64,000 nt of DNA. Origin: Streptococcus mitis (GTDB lineage Bacteria > Bacillota > Bacilli > Lactobacillales > Streptococcaceae). Under the pieces are notes generated by a model. It did no database searches. It saw only the letters and a list, made by a program, of their open reading frames with translations, and was not told the DNA's origin. The DNA lies in contig NZ_LBMT01000001.1 in NCBI RefSeq assembly GCF_002005545.1, forward strand, positions 1,014,301 to 1,078,300. The letters run 5' to 3'. Below are positions 9,512 to 18,857 of the stretch, piece by piece (position 1 is the first letter of the stretch; each line of letters starts with the position of its first letter). A program made the position numbers and the translations under genes.

Positions 9512-9837
9512 GTGAGATACCTTTCTAGAGAGATGAAATTTCAGTAATTATCGTAAAAACTGTTCATATTACCATTATACACTAAAAAAGTTAGAAAATT
9601 ACCAAAATATCAAATCTTTTCTTATTGAAAAAGAAGAAAGTATTTTCATTTTACTAACTTTTAACGCAGCCAATATCAAAACAAAGTTAGATGAAGAACT
9701 AGATAAATTTGTTGTTTTAGTGTGAATCTTATTTTATCCTCCTTCCTAACAAACTGAATAAGCTTTAGAATCCTCTTTTTCTAGTTTTCATATTCTTAAA
9801 AAAGTGATAAAATGGTAGGAAGAATTGGAGAGTAGAG
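9512..9837. other. Intergenic region with the relA promoter
   Basis: No intact gene is visible. The right end has an extended -10 (TGA then TAAAAT at 9808-9813) with TTTTCA 17 bases upstream at 9785-9790, a good promoter for relA. A short open stretch at 9654-9725 reads like the start of a RelB-type antitoxin (NIKTKLDEELDKF) but has no start codon or ribosome site. Confidence 0.55.
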
Positions 9838-12060
9838 ATGCCAAAAGAAGTGAATTTAACAGGCGAAGAAGTTGTCGCTTTAACTAAAGAATATTTAACG
9901 GAAGAGGATGTCCATTTTGTCCATAAGGCCTTGGTCTATGCGGTTGAATGCCACAGTGGCCAGTATCGCAAATCAGGCGAGCCTTATATCATTCACCCCA
10001 TCCAAGTGGCAGGTATTTTAGCCAAACTCAAGCTGGATGCTGTAACAGTAGCTTGTGGTTTCTTGCATGATGTGGTGGAAGATACAGATGCGACCTTGGA
10101 TGATTTGGAAAGAGAGTTTGGTCCTGATGTGCGGGTAATCGTAGATGGGGTTACCAAGCTCGGTAAGGTCAAGTACAAGTCTCACGAAGAGCAGTTGGCA
10201 GAAAATCATCGCAAGATGCTCATGGCCATGTCTGAGGACATCCGCGTTATCTTGGTCAAACTGTCTGACCGTTTGCATAATATGCGGACGCTTAAACACC
10301 TTCGAAAAGACAAGCAGGAGCGTATTTCCAAAGAAACTATGGAAATCTATGCCCCACTTGCTCACCGTCTGGGGATTTCCAGTGTCAAATGGGAATTGGA
10401 AGACCTATCTTTCCGTTATCTCAATCCAACGGAGTTTTACAAGATTACCCATATGATGAAGGAAAAGCGCAGAGAGCGTGAAGCCTTGGTGGATGAGGTG
10501 GTCACAAAATTAGAGGAGTATACGACGGATCGTCACTTAAAAGGGAAAATTTACGGTCGTCCCAAGCATATTTACTCGATTTTCCGCAAAATGCAGGATA
10601 AGAGAAAACGGTTTGAGGAAATCTATGACCTGATTGCTATTCGCTGTATTTTAGATACCCAAAGTGATGTTTATGCCATGTTGGGTTATGTGCATGAACT
10701 TTGGAAACCCATGCCTGGTCGTTTCAAAGACTATATCGCTAACCGCAAGGCCAATGGTTACCAGTCTATCCATACGACTGTCTATGGGCCAAAAGGGCCG
10801 ATCGAATTCCAAATTCGAACTAAAGCCATGCACGAGGTGGCTGAGTACGGGGTTGCGGCTCACTGGGCTTATAAGAAAGGCGTTAAGGGGCAGGTCAACA
10901 GCAAGGAATCGGCTATTGGGATGAACTGGATCAAGGAGATGATGGAGCTCCAAGATCAGGCTGATGATGCCAAGGAATTTGTGGATTCAGTTAAGGAAAA
11001 CTATCTGGCTGAGGAGATTTACGTCTTTACTCCAGATGGTGCGGTTCGTTCTCTTCCAAAAGATTCAGGACCGATTGACTTTGCCTACGAAATCCATACC
11101 AAGGTCGGTGAAAAAGCAACTGGTGCCAAGGTCAATGGTCGTATGGTTCCACTGACAACTAAGCTCAAAACAGGGGATCAGGTTGAAATTGTCACTAACC
11201 CCAACTCCTTTGGGCCGAGCCGTGACTGGCTCAACATGGTCAAGACCAGCAAGGCGCGCAACAAGATTCGTCAATTCTTTAAAAATCAAGATAAGGAATT
11301 GTCTGTCAACAAGGGTCGTGAGATGCTGATGGCCCAGTTCCAAGAAAACGGCTATGTGGCTAATAAATTCATGGACAAGCGTCATATGGACCAAGTTCTG
11401 CAAAAGACCAGCTACAAGACAGAAGAATCCCTTTTTGCGGCCATTGGTTTTGGAGAAATCGGTGCTATTACCGTCTTTAACCGTCTGACTGAAAAGGAAC
11501 GCCGTGAGGAAGAACGTGCCAAGGCCAAGGCTGAAGCAGAAGAACTTGTCAAAGGTGGCGAGGTCAAGGTTGAAAATAAAGAAACCATCAAGGTCAAGCA
11601 TGAGGGTGGTGTAGTCATTGAAGGTGCTTCTGGACTCCTCGTGCGGATTGCCAAGTGTTGTAATCCAGTGCCTGGTGACGATATTGTCGGCTACATTACC
11701 AAGGGGCGTGGTGTGGCTATTCACCGTGTGGACTGTATGAACCTGCGTGCCCAAGAAAACTACGAGCAACGTCTCCTTGATGTGGAGTGGGAAGACCAGT
11801 ACTCTAGCTCAAATAAGGAGTATATGGCCCATATCGATATTTACGGCCTCAACCGTACAGGACTGTTAAATGATGTACTGCAAGTTCTTTCAAACACAAC
11901 CAAGAATATCTCAACAGTCAACGCTCAACCAACCAAGGATATGAAATTTGCTAATATCCATGTGTCCTTCGGCATTGCCAACCTCTCGACGCTGACTACG
12001 GTTGTGGACAAGATCAAGAGCGTGCCAGAGGTTTATTCTGTCAAACGGACCAACGGCTAA
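9838..12060 (+). CDS. relA: Bifunctional (p)ppGpp synthetase/hydrolase RelA
   Basis: This 740-residue RSH protein makes and degrades the stringent-response alarmone. The hydrolase domain has His53 and the HD pair His77-Asp78 in FLHDVVED; the synthetase domain follows (about 225-345, with [16 protein letters not shown]); then TGS (about 390-450), a zinc-finger-like CCNPVPGD stretch near 610, and an ACT domain at the end. Both catalytic halves look intact. GGAG precedes the ATG. dtd follows 29 bases later, the usual Firmicute pair. Confidence 0.97.
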   Translation: MPKEVNLTGEEVVALTKEYLTEEDVHFVHKALVYAVECHSGQYRKSGEPYIIHPIQVAGILAKLKLDAVTVACGFLHDVVEDTDATLDDLEREFGPDVRVIVDGVTKLGKVKYKSHEEQLAENHRKMLMAMSEDIRVILVKLSDRLHNMRTLKHLRKDKQERISKETMEIYAPLAHRLGISSVKWELEDLSFRYLNPTEFYKITHMMKEKRREREALVDEVVTKLEEYTTDRHLKGKIYGRPKHIYSIFRKMQDKRKRFEEIYDLIAIRCILDTQSDVYAMLGYVHELWKPMPGRFKDYIANRKANGYQSIHTTVYGPKGPIEFQIRTKAMHEVAEYGVAAHWAYKKGVKGQVNSKESAIGMNWIKEMMELQDQADDAKEFVDSVKENYLAEEIYVFTPDGAVRSLPKDSGPIDFAYEIHTKVGEKATGAKVNGRMVPLTTKLKTGDQVEIVTNPNSFGPSRDWLNMVKTSKARNKIRQFFKNQDKELSVNKGREMLMAQFQENGYVANKFMDKRHMDQVLQKTSYKTEESLFAAIGFGEIGAITVFNRLTEKERREEERAKAKAEAEELVKGGEVKVENKETIKVKHEGGVVIEGASGLLVRIAKCCNPVPGDDIVGYITKGRGVAIHRVDCMNLRAQENYEQRLLDVEWEDQYSSSNKEYMAHIDIYGLNRTGLLNDVLQVLSNTTKNISTVNAQPTKDMKFANIHVSFGIANLSTLTTVVDKIKSVPEVYSVKRTNG

Positions 12061-12089
12061 TTGTCCTAGTTCTTACTAGAAAGGCTATT

Positions 12090-12533
12090 ATGAAAATCAT
12101 TATCCAACGAGTTAAAAAAGCTCAAGTGAGTATCGAAGGTCAGGTTCAGGGAAAAATCAATCAGGGACTCTTATTGCTGGTTGGTGTTGGACCAGAGGAC
12201 CAAGAGGAAGATTTGGACTATGCTGTGAGAAAGCTTGTCAACATGCGGATTTTTTCAGACGCAGAAGGCAAGATGAACCTGTCTGTCAAAGATATTGAAG
12301 GAGAAATCCTCTCTATTTCTCAGTTTACCCTCTTTGCGGATACTAAGAAAGGCAATCGTCCAGCCTTTACAGGTGCAGCCAAGCCTGATATGGCGTCAGA
12401 CTTCTATGATGCTTTCAATCAAAAATTAGCGCAAGAAGTACCCGTTCAGACAGGCATCTTTGGAGCGGATATGCAGGTTGAGCTGGTTAATGACGGACCA
12501 GTTACCATTATCCTAGATACTAAAAATAGATAA
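12090..12533 (+). CDS. dtd: D-aminoacyl-tRNA deacylase
   Basis: A 147-residue cytoplasmic enzyme that removes D-amino acids, and glycine from tRNA-Ala, from mischarged tRNA. The two active-site motifs of the family are present: [15 protein letters not shown] near residue 77 and NDGPVTI near the C-terminus (the cross-subunit Gly-Pro motif). It forms an operon with relA and ends just before a strong terminator. Confidence 0.96.
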   Translation: MKIIIQRVKKAQVSIEGQVQGKINQGLLLLVGVGPEDQEEDLDYAVRKLVNMRIFSDAEGKMNLSVKDIEGEILSISQFTLFADTKKGNRPAFTGAAKPDMASDFYDAFNQKLAQEVPVQTGIFGADMQVELVNDGPVTIILDTKNR

Positions 12534-12537
12534 GAAA

Positions 12538-12566
12538 GACCAAGCCCAGCCGGCTTGGTTTTTCTC
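12538..12566 (+). terminator. Terminator of relA-dtd
   Basis: CCAAGCC and GGCTTGG form a short GC-rich stem followed by TTTTTCT. Confidence 0.88.
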
Positions 12567-12571
12567 ATCTA

Positions 12572-12985
12572 TCATAAAATGCTCCAAAAAGAAATCGGTT
12601 CCCGATAGGCTTTTGGGAAGTCTTTTTTCAGGCTTTGGCTTATGCGATAGGAAGGGATGAGATGGCCTAGGATGAGGAGGGTACCCTGAAGGAAAAGTGG
12701 GATGCGACTTAAACATATCAAGGAGAGAATCATCAGGATATCCCATAGGAGAATTTGTAAGGCAAAGCGCCAGAATCTCGGTCTAATCTGGGAATAGAGT
12801 TGACTAAAATGGTCACAAAGCTGGTTTGAAAGATAGGTCAATAGCACAGGATGAAAGAAAATGAACCAACCACTATAAATCAAAATCCAATCCCAAGTAA
12901 GTCCCTCTTTAAATGTCAAAAATGCCAGCATAATTCCATCAATGACAAGGAGCTCAATGGTTTTGATGTAGATGATGTTTTTCAT
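12572..12985 (-). CDS. Small integral membrane protein, paralogue of the upstream gene
   Basis: I do not recognise this 137-residue protein. It shows about four hydrophobic segments separated by short basic stretches (a pair near 15-50, another near 80-110) and no signal peptide or catalytic motif. Length, start (MKN) and layout match the gene 18 bases upstream at 13004-13417, and both end SLWECL or SFWSIL, so the two are tandem paralogues. AAAGGAGG precedes the start. The pair is probably one transcript. Confidence 0.75.
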   Translation of the reverse strand: MKNIIYIKTIELLVIDGIMLAFLTFKEGLTWDWILIYSGWFIFFHPVLLTYLSNQLCDHFSQLYSQIRPRFWRFALQILLWDILMILSLICLSRIPLFLQGTLLILGHLIPSYRISQSLKKDFPKAYREPISFWSIL

Positions 12986-13003
12986 GATAAAACCTCCTTT
13001 TCA

Positions 13004-13417
13004 CTAGAGACACTCCCACAAAGAGATGTGTTTATCGTAAAAGTCTGGATAGTTTTCTCTCAGGTGGCTAGCCGTTATATAATAAAAAGTAGAATGACAG
13101 GAAGTAAAGACTGGAGTAAGAGAGTAAAAATGTTGAGGGCCAGTGATGGCTAAAAAGACAAATAATAGTAGGTCGGCGGAGAGAATCTCTAAGTAGTAAA
13201 GGCGAATTTTTTTGTTCATCTGAAGATAAATCTCAGAGAAATGTTTTTTGAGTCGATTGACCAAGCGAAATAGCAGGAGTCCTTGAGCAAGGATGAAAAT
13301 GAAGCAAAAAATCAGGCCTCTCTCCAAAGAAAGTTCGTATCGGGGTCTGAAAGTTACTAACAGTAGCAAATCGCTGACTACGATGGCTGCAAAATGGATT
13401 CTAAAGAGATTTTTCAT
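13004..13417 (-). CDS. Small integral membrane protein, tandem paralogue
   Basis: Also 137 residues with about four membrane segments and a basic middle stretch (RLKKHFSEIYLQMNKKIR). The partner has a similar stretch (LCDHFSQLYSQIRPRFWR), with H-FS-(I/L)Y-Q shared at the same place. The function is unknown. A strong GGGAGG ribosome site precedes the ATG at 13417. It is the first gene of the pair and is not obviously linked to pnuC on its 5' side. Confidence 0.78.
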   Translation of the reverse strand: MKNLFRIHFAAIVVSDLLLLVTFRPRYELSLERGLIFCFIFILAQGLLLFRLVNRLKKHFSEIYLQMNKKIRLYYLEILSADLLLFVFLAITGPQHFYSLTPVFTSCHSTFYYITASHLRENYPDFYDKHISLWECL

Positions 13418-13539
13418 AAGATGACCTCCCTCTTTTATCTAGCTTTATTCTACTCCAAAAGAATGGGAGTTACAAGTAAAATGATAAAAAATTTTAGTAA
13501 GGAGATTCTATTAGATTTCTTTATTTGAGTTTCCTTCTA

Positions 13540-14247
13540 TTATTTTACTTCTTCATCATTCCATACAAATAAAGCTCCGATTGCATTGAGGATATAAAAG
13601 ATGTATTTACCGATATTGGCAAAGTTTCCTTGAATGCCAGCCTTTGTCAGCTGAACGAAATTGTAAATCAACCAAAAGCCCCACTGAGTTGTTAGTTTCA
13701 ATGCGTTCAAAGCATTGGCAATGAGGGATAGTGCAAAGGCAATGGTTGTTACATATGCAAGGAGATTCATCTTGCCTCCATAGCCGATATAGTTTGTCAC
13801 AAAGGCAAAGAGGAAGGCGATGATTGAAATGATGATGGCCGCCAATTTTAGCTGTTTTTGGCTCATTTGGTTGGGTCTGCCTTCTTGCGAAGCTTCCCAT
13901 TTCTTAATAGCAAAGGTATAAATGAGGAAGGTGACGGGATAGGTGATAATAGCCGCCTTATTTCCAAGGATATAATCAATAGCACCGGACAAAATGGTAT
14001 TAACAATACCAAAATAATTTCCCCATTTGCTTAATTTTCCCGTGAAACGAGTGGACAACATGGAAATCCCAACATTGGTTACGGAAATCAATCCAAAGGG
14101 TACAAGAGCTGTCCATGGGCCCCAGTCTACGAATTTGTCGAGACGGGAGTTGAGGTAACCAGATGCAATCGCAATCCCAACGACCAGAGCAACTCCAAAG
14201 AGGTCAAACCATTTAGATGTCGCAAAAATTTTTAGTGATTTTTTCAT
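13540..14247 (-). CDS. pnuC: PnuC-family nicotinamide riboside/mononucleotide transporter
   Basis: A 235-residue membrane protein with about seven hydrophobic segments. The C-terminal pattern of the PnuC family is visible: a Trp-rich helix (TQWGFWLIYNFVQLTK), then GKYIFYILNAIGALFVWN. PnuC proteins import nicotinamide riboside by facilitated diffusion, trapped by a cytoplasmic kinase. The window also encodes nicotinamidase PncA (56183-56758), the other NAD-salvage route. It is a single gene. The substrate is inferred from the family. Confidence 0.78.
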   Translation of the reverse strand: MKKSLKIFATSKWFDLFGVALVVGIAIASGYLNSRLDKFVDWGPWTALVPFGLISVTNVGISMLSTRFTGKLSKWGNYFGIVNTILSGAIDYILGNKAAIITYPVTFLIYTFAIKKWEASQEGRPNQMSQKQLKLAAIIISIIAFLFAFVTNYIGYGGKMNLLAYVTTIAFALSLIANALNALKLTTQWGFWLIYNFVQLTKAGIQGNFANIGKYIFYILNAIGALFVWNDEEVK

Positions 14248-14311
14248 AGGTTAAACTATCTTTCTTTTTTTTTAACAAATATTCTACAACTAAATGAAAG
14301 CAAAATCAAAT

Positions 14312-14351
14312 GATAAAAATAAAACCCTGAAAATCAAACTTTCAGGGTTGG
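14312..14351 (-). terminator. Terminator of psaR
   Basis: On the minus strand AACCCTGAAAG and CTTTCAGGGTT-like arms (AACCCTGAAA / TTTCAGGGTT) pair across a short loop, followed by TTATTTTTATC. Confidence 0.82.
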
Positions 14352-14367
14352 TAGGGGACTTGAGAAA

Positions 14368-15018
14368 TTAGTTGATTTTTTCGACATAGAGTTGTTTTGC
14401 GATGTCCATACTTACTTGTAAGTCCTCGTCTTTACTGAGGATAGTGAAGGTATTGCTGAAGCCATCAAACTGCTTGACTTGGAGCGAATCACCGATGTGA
14501 AGTGAGTGCTTGTCCAGATAACTGAGAATGTCAAAACTATCGTGCACCCGAGTTAGTCGATAGGAGCCAGCTTCCTTGATGTCAGCTAGTGGCAGGTTAT
14601 TGATTTCAACAAGGAGTTCTCCCTTGGCAGGAATGGTTCCTCCGTGGGGGCAGGTTTTAGGGAAACCTAGCAATTTATCCAGTCTTTCCACGAAAAGGTC
14701 AGAGACAGTATGCTCCAAGACCTCAGCTTCCTCATGAATCTGGTCACTCGTATAGTCTAAATGATGAACTAGAAAAACTTCAATCAAGCGGTGTTTACGA
14801 TAGAGCTCAGAGACCAGTTTGAGTCCGAGATCAGTCAGTAGATAGCCACATTCCTTGTCCTTGAGGATGAGATTTTCACTTTTCATCCGTTTAATCATTT
14901 CAGTTACGGCAGGGGGAGAGACTTGCATGCGAGCCGCAATTTCCTTGTTGGTGATTTTATGCAGGTCTATGCCAATTTCGTAAATACACTTTAGATAATC
15001 TTCTTTATTCGGGGTCAT
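14368..15018 (-). CDS. psaR: Manganese-dependent transcriptional regulator PsaR (DtxR/MntR family)
   Basis: PsaR is a 216-residue metalloregulator. An N-terminal winged helix (about 1-65, with VSPPAVTEMIKRMK as recognition helix) is followed by a metal-binding and dimerisation domain rich in His and Glu (HRLIEVFLVHHL, HEEAEVLEH) and a C-terminal SH3-like domain (about 145-216). In pneumococcus Mn2+-bound PsaR represses psaBCA and adhesin genes, and Zn2+ relieves this. AGAGG stands upstream of the ATG. The operator expected for it is at 5054-5075. Confidence 0.95.
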   Translation of the reverse strand: MTPNKEDYLKCIYEIGIDLHKITNKEIAARMQVSPPAVTEMIKRMKSENLILKDKECGYLLTDLGLKLVSELYRKHRLIEVFLVHHLDYTSDQIHEEAEVLEHTVSDLFVERLDKLLGFPKTCPHGGTIPAKGELLVEINNLPLADIKEAGSYRLTRVHDSFDILSYLDKHSLHIGDSLQVKQFDGFSNTFTILSKDEDLQVSMDIAKQLYVEKIN

Positions 15019-15047
15019 TCGTTTCCTCTTGTCTAATATCTCTATCT

Positions 15048-15099
15048 AGTATATCAAAAAAAGCTAGATTTCTCTAGCTATGACTTTTTATGTTATACT
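15048..15099. promoter_or_regulatory. Divergent promoter region psaR / phosphoesterase
   Basis: A TATACT -10 reads leftward to psaR at 15053-15048 and an extended -10 (TGT then TATACT) reads rightward at 15094-15099. Between them AGCTAG and CTAGCT form an 18-bp palindrome at 15062-15079 that could be a shared operator. Confidence 0.6.
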
Positions 15100-15129
15100 T
15101 ATTGCAAGAGAAAAAACGAGGAGATGGAT

Positions 15130-15972
15130 ATGACGAAAATAGCTCTTCTTTCAGATATTCATGGAAATACCACCGCCTTGGAGGCTGTTTTGGCAGATGC
15201 TCGGCAGCTAGGAGTGGATGAATACTGGCTTTTGGGAGATATTCTCATGCCAGGGACAGGACGTAGAAGGATTTTGGACTTGTTGGCTCAACTACCGATT
15301 ACGGCTAGAGTTTTGGGAAACTGGGAAGACAGTCTGTGGCATGGTGTCCGTAAGGAATTGGATAGTACTCGTCCCAGTCAACGCTATCTCTTGCGCCAGT
15401 GCCAGTATGTTTTAGAGGAAATTTCCCTAGAAGAAATCGAACTGCTCCACAATCAACCCCTCCAGCTTCATCGTCAGTTTGGGGATTTGACGGTGGGAAT
15501 TAGCCATCATCTGCCTGATAAGAACTGGGGGCGTGAGTTGATTCATACTGGGTCGCAAGAGGATTTTGACCGCTTGGTGACCAATCCGTCCTGTGATATT
15601 GCTGTTTATGGTCATATTCACCAGCAGTTACTTCGTTACGGGACTGGTGGACAATTGATTGTCAATCCAGGTTCGATTGGGCAACCTTTCTTTCTAGATG
15701 CCCAGTTGCGGAAGGACTTGCGGGCCCAGTATATGATTTTGGAGTTTGATGACAAGGGCTTGGTAGATATGAACTTCCGACGGGTAGACTACGATGTGGC
15801 AGCTGAATTGCAGCTGGCTAAAGATCTGAAACTTCCCTATTTTGAGGTTTACTATGAAAGTCTGGTCAATGGTATCCACCATACTCATCATCAGGAATTT
15901 CTGAGAGAATTGGCCCAGAAAGAGGGTTATGATAGGGAGTTAGATGCCTGGTTGAAGGGTGGTAATGATTGA
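15130..15972 (+). CDS. Calcineurin-like metallophosphoesterase
   Basis: A 280-residue cytoplasmic protein with the metal-ligand signature of the fold: SDIHGN at the start, GDIL near residue 37, GNWED near 65, ISHH near 120 and YGHIHQQL near 160, followed by NPGSIGQPF. This order matches the YfcE-like phosphodiesterase group, whose physiological substrate is mostly unknown. I prefer the ATG at 15130, about six bases after GAGGAG; the ATG at 15124 overlaps that site. The stop codon lies inside the promoter of the next gene. Confidence 0.85.
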   Translation: MTKIALLSDIHGNTTALEAVLADARQLGVDEYWLLGDILMPGTGRRRILDLLAQLPITARVLGNWEDSLWHGVRKELDSTRPSQRYLLRQCQYVLEEISLEEIELLHNQPLQLHRQFGDLTVGISHHLPDKNWGRELIHTGSQEDFDRLVTNPSCDIAVYGHIHQQLLRYGTGGQLIVNPGSIGQPFFLDAQLRKDLRAQYMILEFDDKGLVDMNFRRVDYDVAAELQLAKDLKLPYFEVYYESLVNGIHHTHHQEFLRELAQKEGYDRELDAWLKGGND

Positions 15973-16030
15973 CATTACAACTAAAAAGGGTATAATAAAA
16001 GAAAAAGAAGAGTAGAGGCAGGCTAGCCTC
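15969..16030 (+). promoter_or_regulatory. Promoter and operator-like palindrome of the Rrf2 gene
   Basis: TTGACA at 15969-15974 and TATAAT at 15991-15996 are 16 bases apart, a near-consensus promoter overlapping the phosphoesterase stop codon. Downstream of the expected start site lies GAGGC-AGGCTA-GCCTC at 16015-16030, a palindrome placed where a repressor would block transcription. Confidence 0.7.
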
Positions 16031-16047
16031 GTAAAAAGGAGAAGAGG

Positions 16048-16485
16048 ATGCAAATTCCAAGTAGATTTACCATTGCGACTCATATGCTGATTATTATCGC
16101 TCTCGAGGGGAAGGAAAGCAAGGTGACCAGTGATTTTCTGGCTGCTAGTGTCGGGGTCAATCCTGTCATTATCAGAAAGACCTTGTCCCAGTTGAAGAAG
16201 GCAGAGCTGATTTCAGTAGCGCGTGGAACAGGTGGGACAGAGATTGTCAAGGATCTTAAGGACATTAGTCTATTAGATGTTTATCAGGCGGTCGAATGTC
16301 TTGGTAAGACAGGTCAACTCTTCAGTTTCCATGACAATCCGAATCCAAATTGTCCAGTTGGAGCTCATATTCATGAGGTTTTGGATCAAAAATTGGAGAG
16401 AATTCAGCTGGCCATGGAGACTGAACTTGGTCAGACCAGTCTAGAGCAAGTCGTGGCCGATGCAGAGAGTCAGATGAAGGATTGA
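16048..16485 (+). CDS. Rrf2-family transcriptional regulator
   Basis: A 145-residue DNA-binding protein with an N-terminal winged helix (about 1-60: VGVNPVIIRKTLSQLKKAEL, then a GTGGTE wing) and the Rrf2 dimerisation helix. Only two cysteines are present (in VECLG and NPNCPVG), not the three that hold the Fe-S cluster in IscR or NsrR, so a cluster is unlikely; this is closer to the YwnA/CymR-like branch. GGAG precedes the start. The palindrome between promoter and gene suggests autoregulation. Confidence 0.88.
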   Translation: MQIPSRFTIATHMLIIIALEGKESKVTSDFLAASVGVNPVIIRKTLSQLKKAELISVARGTGGTEIVKDLKDISLLDVYQAVECLGKTGQLFSFHDNPNPNCPVGAHIHEVLDQKLERIQLAMETELGQTSLEQVVADAESQMKD

Positions 16486-16553
16486 GAGGGATAGATGCCC
16501 TCTTTTTCTCTATGTAAAATTGTGATAAAATAGAATCATTAAAGGAGGAAGAA

Positions 16554-17573
16554 ATGTATCTCGTTATAGGAATTGTATTAGCCTTTATAGTGTCATTTTG
16601 GAAGGATAATAGAAGTTTGTGGAATCCAGTATTATTCTTATTATCCCTCATTTCCAGTTATTTTTATCTAGGCTACCTTTTTTATCAAAATGGGTATGAG
16701 AAGATTCATTTCGCTTTTTTTATATTTCCCTTTATTTTACTTCCGATACTGATTTTTCTAAGTGGCATCTTTTTAATCTATAATGGCCTTATCCTGCTGA
16801 AGCGAGAGGGACGTTCAAAGGCTAATTATCTCTCCATGCTCCTTGGAATAGTCATTTTGCTATTTTTTGCCTTGATTTCATTTCGATTGGGAGGTCAAAA
16901 TGAATTATTTTATACCAATCACTTTCTAAACATTTTATTTGTATTCATTTTCTACTCTTATTTTATTTTTGGCTTTGCTTTTACGGGTTTTATGCTGTAC
17001 TCTATCTTGTATCTCTTTATTCCTAAGAAGAAGTATTATGATTTTATTATCATTCATGGTGCAGGTTTGTTAGACGGAGAAAAGGTAACACCTTTGCTGA
17101 AGAGGAGAATTGATAAGGCCGTAGAAGCTTACCACAAGTCTAAGAATTCTAACATAAAAATTATTGCCAGCGGTGGAAAAGGAGGAGATGAGAAGATTTC
17201 TGAAGCGCAGGCAATTACAAACTATCTGCTTGAAGAGACAGATGTTCCCCAAGATGCGATTATTCTGGAGGATCAATCAAGGACTACCTACGAGAACCTT
17301 CTCTTTTCTAAGGAACTTGGCGAGAAACTGGTAGACAAACCTCAATTTCTCTTTGTAACAAATGATTATCATGTTTTTAGAACTAGTACTTATGCTCGTA
17401 AGTTAAAAATGAAGGGAGATGGCCTCGGATGTAGGACGGCATGCTACTACATACCATCTGCTTTTATTCGGGAGTACGTAGCGCTCTGTGTCAAGATGAA
17501 ATGGCTTTTCCTTGCCTTTTATATCCTGCTATCAGTCCTCATTTTGATAGCCTATAAAGGGGTTATTTGGTAG
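16554..17573 (+). CDS. YdcF/ElyC-family membrane protein (DUF218)
   Basis: A 339-residue protein with about five N-terminal membrane segments (1-160), a soluble DUF218 domain (about 163-310) and one C-terminal helix. The domain is recognised by FIIIHGAGLLDGEKVTPLL, KIIASGGKGGDE, LEDQSRTTYENLLF and FVTNDYHVFRT. Family members such as SanA and ElyC affect envelope integrity in Gram-negatives; the reaction is not known. AAAGGAGGAAG gives a clear start. Confidence 0.85.
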   Translation: MYLVIGIVLAFIVSFWKDNRSLWNPVLFLLSLISSYFYLGYLFYQNGYEKIHFAFFIFPFILLPILIFLSGIFLIYNGLILLKREGRSKANYLSMLLGIVILLFFALISFRLGGQNELFYTNHFLNILFVFIFYSYFIFGFAFTGFMLYSILYLFIPKKKYYDFIIIHGAGLLDGEKVTPLLKRRIDKAVEAYHKSKNSNIKIIASGGKGGDEKISEAQAITNYLLEETDVPQDAIILEDQSRTTYENLLFSKELGEKLVDKPQFLFVTNDYHVFRTSTYARKLKMKGDGLGCRTACYYIPSAFIREYVALCVKMKWLFLAFYILLSVLILIAYKGVIW

Positions 17574-17586
17574 TCAGATTCTATTT

Positions 17587-17635
17587 AAAAAGACCTAGAA
17601 TGCACATAAAAGTATGTATTCTAGGTCTTTTGTTT
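17587..17635. terminator. Bidirectional terminator between convergent genes
   Basis: AAAAGACCTAGAAT pairs with ATTCTAGGTCTTTT across a 16-base loop, between the YdcF-like and lipase-like genes. Confidence 0.88.
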
Positions 17636-17660
17636 TGTATACATTTGATTTTCAAGAGTA

Positions 17661-18734
17661 CTATCTATTTTTCCAGGCTTGGTAACGGGTATCAATCAAT
17701 AATTGAGTGAGGCGACCCATAGTTTTCCTTTCTTCTGGAGTGAGGGATTGCGCTTGGATAAAGAGATGATGAATGTGTTCAAGCGCCTTTAAGGAAGACA
17801 AGTCATTGATAGAAGTAATACCAGAATCAAGAATGGTGCCAAAGAAGAGGTCGAAGTAAAGTTGGAGTTCCTCGTCAGGGACTGTTGCCACCCATTCCTT
17901 GAAGGTTGTGTCAACTTGTTGGCTATCACTGTTGGTCTTATCCAGCTGGACGAAGTGCTTGTCCTCAATCTGCCAACTAAAGGTATCGTGCTGGGCGATA
18001 CCACCTAAGGCAGTACTGTGCACGATGATTTGCTGGTTAGGGATTTCCATCATCATACCGATAATGGAGCCTTGAGGGATGAAGACCTTGGTTCTATCCA
18101 TTATCCCTTGATAGCCCTCAGTTTGTGTCAGTTCTTTGTGGAGGCCAGGCGCATCAAAGGTATAAACTGCTGTGATTTGATTTTGCAAGCTTTGCTCAAT
18201 TTGACTAGCAGCATAGATGGCTAGATTTCCTCCCTTGGAATGCCCAGCCAGAATGACCTTTTGCTTAGGATGTTGGACAAGAAAGTTGTTTAAATAGCGA
18301 AGGGCGTGCTTTTGAGCAGGAATTTCCTTCATATAGGTTAGGTGGAAATCTTCCTTCCAGCCAATGATACTGTCATCTGTCCCACGAAAGACAATCAGAT
18401 AGGTGTCGAGAGTGAGGCGGTAGATCATAGCCGCAAATTGTTTTTGCAGTTCAGGGTCGATGTCATTAATAAAATGGGAGAGTTTGCAATTTTTGAAGCG
18501 CTTGTGTTGAGCTAGTTCATCTAATAGCTGGAGGCGATTTTTGCTGGTCAACATGTTAGATTCTCTTGGGACCTGAGGTGCCAGGTCTAAAAGTCGCATA
18601 GGAGTTGTGGAGACCAAATTATCAAAGGAGAGGTAGGGGATTTCTGTTAAGGCTAGAATGTCTAACTCATTTAAAGGAAGATCGTAAAAGGAATCGTGTG
18701 CGACATCTTTCAGGTAGTCAAAAATATTGGTCAT
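17661..18734 (-). CDS. Lipase-like alpha/beta hydrolase (DUF2974 family)
   Basis: A 357-residue protein without a signal peptide. The nucleophile elbow GHSKGG lies near residue 165 and is preceded by the lipase-type IVFRGTDDS segment; YTFDAPG follows and a late HDTFSW may supply the His. These traits place it in the DUF2974 group of lipase-like proteins. The substrate is unknown. It is transcribed alone, and the ATG at 18734 has AGGAG upstream. Confidence 0.82.
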   Translation of the reverse strand: MTNIFDYLKDVAHDSFYDLPLNELDILALTEIPYLSFDNLVSTTPMRLLDLAPQVPRESNMLTSKNRLQLLDELAQHKRFKNCKLSHFINDIDPELQKQFAAMIYRLTLDTYLIVFRGTDDSIIGWKEDFHLTYMKEIPAQKHALRYLNNFLVQHPKQKVILAGHSKGGNLAIYAASQIEQSLQNQITAVYTFDAPGLHKELTQTEGYQGIMDRTKVFIPQGSIIGMMMEIPNQQIIVHSTALGGIAQHDTFSWQIEDKHFVQLDKTNSDSQQVDTTFKEWVATVPDEELQLYFDLFFGTILDSGITSINDLSSLKALEHIHHLFIQAQSLTPEERKTMGRLTQLLIDTRYQAWKNR

Positions 18735-18857
18735 AAGAACTCCTTTCTTTTTATTTATCTTATCACAATCACATATAATTTACTAGTTGGTTTGTACGAG
18801 CTCTCTACATACTGACCTATAATGGTATGATTCATACACATAGAAGACAGTTTGCTT

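Noticed and set aside
9654-9725. RelB/DinJ-type antitoxin start (NIKTKLDEELDKF)
   Set aside because: Only about 20 codons, no start codon or ribosome site and no toxin gene nearby; at best a relic.
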